From Clostridia bacterium (GTDB taxonomy: Bacteria; Bacillota; Clostridia; Oscillospirales; Acutalibacteraceae), in the NCBI GenBank assembly GCA_017416485.1, contig JAFQCH010000016.1:1-64000 (forward strand): a stretch of 64,000 nucleotides of DNA, in the 5' to 3' direction. Numbering within the stretch: the first letter of the stretch is position 1; the number at the start of each line of letters is the position of its first letter. The position numbers were made by a program, and so were the translations under genes. A model generated the notes under the pieces. That model was given only the letters and a program-made list of their open reading frames with translations, was not told the origin of the DNA and made no database searches. Shown piece after piece: positions 62,088-64,000 of this stretch.

Positions 62088-64000
62088 TTATTTTGCTCTC
62101 TGAATGCGCACAACCGTTGCAGAGTAGCAGGGAACGGTGTAGTTGAATGCGTTGGAGATGTTTTCGAGGGTGATTTCTTCAATTTTTACATTTTCCGTCT
62201 GTCCGATGTGGTTTTCAACCGTCGGATCGGTGTGGTACATCTGATAAGCCGTTGCTGTGCTTTCGATTGCGGTGTTTTCGTCGATGGTCACGGCAAAGGT
62301 GCGGGGGCTGTTTGTGACATTGACGAGCTTTACAATGATATCGCCTGTTTCATCTGTGCTGACGACCTGATAGGCTTCGGCTTCGCAGGAAGAACCTGTT
62401 GTGTAGTCCACATACAGTTCGTTGTCGATGTAGCACTTGATGTTCCTGCCGCTGACAACCACTTTCAGTTCATACGTCTTTCCCGTTTCGGCGGTGAACT
62501 CGCGGATGGTGCCGACCATCTGCCCTGTTTTGACATCATTTTCAATCTGCTGCAAGCAAGAAATTGTGTTGCCCCAGCCGCCGATGTTCCAGAAGAAATT
62601 GTTTTTGGTATCCTGCACGGCAAAGGGGATGATGAAGCCTTCTTCGCCTTCAAGTTTGGTGGCTTCCACGGTGAAGGTGTAGTCTTCCCAGTCGGCAGAC
62701 CCGAAGTAGGCAACCGAACCTGTGTTGGAATAATTCATTTCGGTGGTCTTCTGCACCAGTGCGCCGTCTTCAACCTTGAATTTGCCGTCGGTTGCGGCAT
62801 CCCAGTTCCACCAGAAGGTGTTGAGCGTAAAATCATCTTCGCCGAGGGTTTTGCCGTCTGCGTTGGAAACGACTTTTACATTGTCGAACTTTGCGCTTGT
62901 GTACCATGTGCCGACACCGACTTTGCCCGAAAGCGTGGGCTGTTCAATCAGCGCACCGTCGAGGGTGCTTTCAAGAAGTGTGGTGCCTGCGTTGGTGGAG
63001 AACAATTTCTGCGCATAGTAACTGATCGAACCGATACTGTCAGCGTTGTTATACCAGATCAGGTTTGGGCTCCAGTGTCTTGCCGTGGTCGAGGAGAACA
63101 GCGGCGCATAAGCCGCCATGCGCACGATGTCGCCGTTGCGTTCAAGCCCTGTCATGTAAGCCGCTTCTGCCAAAGCCGCTTCGAGGCTGTTGGAACGGGC
63201 GGCATATTCGCCGAGGAACACCTGAATGGCACCGCCGTAGTTGGTGTCGGTCATGCCCTCCACGGTACGCGAATAATTCTTTTCATCGTAGTAGTCGGTG
63301 TTGCGGCGGAACCAGATGGGGTCATTGTAATAATGCTGGTCGGTAGCACCCGCAAAGTCGTTAACGGAAAGTTCCGGGTGGGCATCAAGATAGTCTTTTG
63401 CATATTTGTAAGATCCGATGTAGTTTGTGCCGTGGGTGGCATCTGCCGCACCTGCGGAATAAATCAGTTCAATACCTTCATAGAATTCCGGATTTTCTGC
63501 CTTTGCGGCAAGGAAGGCTTCGAGGAATGCGGTGTAGCGTTCATAATAATCCATTCCTTCGTTTTCATTGCCGATGCAGATGTATTGCAGATCAAAGGGT
63601 TCTGCATGCCCCATGGCAATTCTTGCCTTGCCCCAAACGGTGGTTTCATCACCGCGGCAGAATTCAATGAGATCGAACATATCGTCAAGGTATTTTGCGA
63701 ATTCTTCCGAATTCATGTCCACGGGCCCCATGCCGCGCATCTGGCAGTAAAGGCCGCAATTGAGAACGGGTACGGCAACCGCACCGAGGTCTTCGCACAG
63801 CAGAAAATATTCATAGAAGCCCAAGCCGTAGGACATGAAGGACGGATAAGGGTCTTCGGTTGCGGAATGGTCGGTCCAGATGTTTTCACCCTGCAAACGG
63901 GCGGCAACGTCGCCGTAGGTGTTGTTGAACAGCAAGGGATCGCCGTTTTCGTCCACGCCGACACTGTCCTTCCAGTGGTAAGCAGTTTCCCAGGTATAGC
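62088..64000 (-). CDS. GH51-type alpha-L-arabinofuranosidase with lectin-like insert (5' part outside the window)
   Basis: At least 637 residues are visible; the frame continues without a start past the window edge (YTWETAYHWKDSVG lies before the first Val start codon). The catalytic barrel shows the acid/base IGNENEG and the nucleophile FLGEYAARSN of clan GH-A family 51. After SISYYAQKLFSTN a concanavalin-like module (about 190 residues; KFDNVKVVSN, DWEDYTFTVEA, NNFFWNIGGWGN) is inserted before the C-terminal beta-domain (TENVKIEEITLENIS, VVRIQR). It would release arabinose from plant arabinoxylan or arabinan. Whether it is secreted is not visible. Confidence 0.88.
   Translation of the reverse strand, partial: YTWETAYHWKDSVGVDENGDPLLFNNTYGDVAARLQGENIWTDHSATEDPYPSFMSYGLGFYEYFLLCEDLGAVAVPVLNCGLYCQMRGMGPVDMNSEEFAKYLDDMFDLIEFCRGDETTVWGKARIAMGHAEPFDLQYICIGNENEGMDYYERYTAFLEAFLAAKAENPEFYEGIELIYSAGAADATHGTNYIGSYKYAKDYLDAHPELSVNDFAGATDQHYYNDPIWFRRNTDYYDEKNYSRTVEGMTDTNYGGAIQVFLGEYAARSNSLEAALAEAAYMTGLERNGDIVRMAAYAPLFSSTTARHWSPNLIWYNNADSIGSISYYAQKLFSTNAGTTLLESTLDGALIEQPTLSGKVGVGTWYTSAKFDNVKVVSNADGKTLGEDDFTLNTFWWNWDAATDGKFKVEDGALVQKTTEMNYSNTGSVAYFGSADWEDYTFTVEATKLEGEEGFIIPFAVQDTKNNFFWNIGGWGNTISCLQQIENDVKTGQMVGTIREFTAETGKTYELKVVVSGRNIKCYIDNELYVDYTTGSSCEAEAYQVVSTDETGDIIVKLVNVTNSPRTFAVTIDENTAIESTATAYQMYHTDPTVENHIGQTENVKIEEITLENISNAFNYTVPCYSATVVRIQRAK

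Overview
The window looks like a chromosome segment of a low-to-moderate-GC, anaerobic, polysaccharide-using Firmicute of the class Clostridia, most likely an uncultured Oscillospirales/Ruminococcaceae-type gut or rumen organism. The reasons are type I dockerin modules on secreted proteins, AGGAGG ribosome-binding sites, TTGACA-17-TATAAT promoters, Bacillus-type LexA boxes, a YtrA-type GntR operon, the rplS-lepB-rbgA-rnhB and recA-recX-rimO-pgsA orders, and GH31, GH51 and GH94-type carbohydrate enzymes. Species assignment is inference. No rRNA, tRNA, CRISPR array, transposase or integrase was seen.

Layout. 0.4-2.3 kb: two dockerin-bearing VanY-type peptidases. 2.3-12 kb: a cyclic beta-1,2-glucan synthase-like giant enzyme, divergent from a GH31 glucosidase. 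12-18.5 kb: an XRE/RDD membrane regulator, a LexA-controlled Y-family polymerase, an rRNA methyltransferase, then rplS (with a structured leader), lepB, rbgA and rnhB. 18.55-18.7 kb: a small RNA gene related to the antitoxin RNA at 53.2-53.3 kb. 19-24 kb: a minus-strand operon of two membrane proteins, a DUF2804 protein and a secreted papain-like protease. 24-29.8 kb: a TPR-like membrane protein, a lipoprotein, mntP, and an acyl-CoA synthetase/MFS pair. 29.8-32.3 kb: an AT-rich defence-like island holding an Abi_2 (AbiD/AbiF) HEPN protein with a small structured RNA gene directly behind it, and a Phd-Doc toxin-antitoxin pair. 32-39 kb: DUF5662, a U32 peptidase/RNA hydroxylase, then recA-recX-rimO-pgsA-dCMP deaminase. 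39.5-44.7 kb: a very large secreted protein with about two dozen Cys-x2-Cys repeats and a dockerin, bracketed by two copies of a 150-bp intergenic repeat. 45.3-52.1 kb: a YtrA-type ABC transporter operon with two paralogous giant permeases. 52.1-53.4 kb: a TraX-like protein and a complete type I toxin-antitoxin locus (34-residue toxin plus antisense RNA). 53.4-61.9 kb: an eight-gene operon for the whole shikimate pathway plus Phe and Tyr branches, preceded by a Phe/Tyr-rich leader peptide and attenuator. 62.1 kb to the end: a GH51 arabinofuranosidase cut by the window edge.

How parts work together. The aro operon (tyrA-aroB-aroA-aroC-pheA-aroEK-aroQ-DAHP synthase) can take phosphoenolpyruvate and erythrose-4-phosphate to phenylpyruvate and hydroxyphenylpyruvate, and its leader can sense charged Phe/Tyr tRNA. 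recA and the Y-family polymerase share LexA-type boxes and form part of an SOS regulon. The strongest candidates for unusual biology are the HEPN Abi protein with its adjacent RNA gene, the type I toxin locus with a solitary antitoxin-like RNA 34.6 kb away, and the Phe/Tyr attenuator with a TyrA carrying a DAHP-synthase-type regulatory domain.
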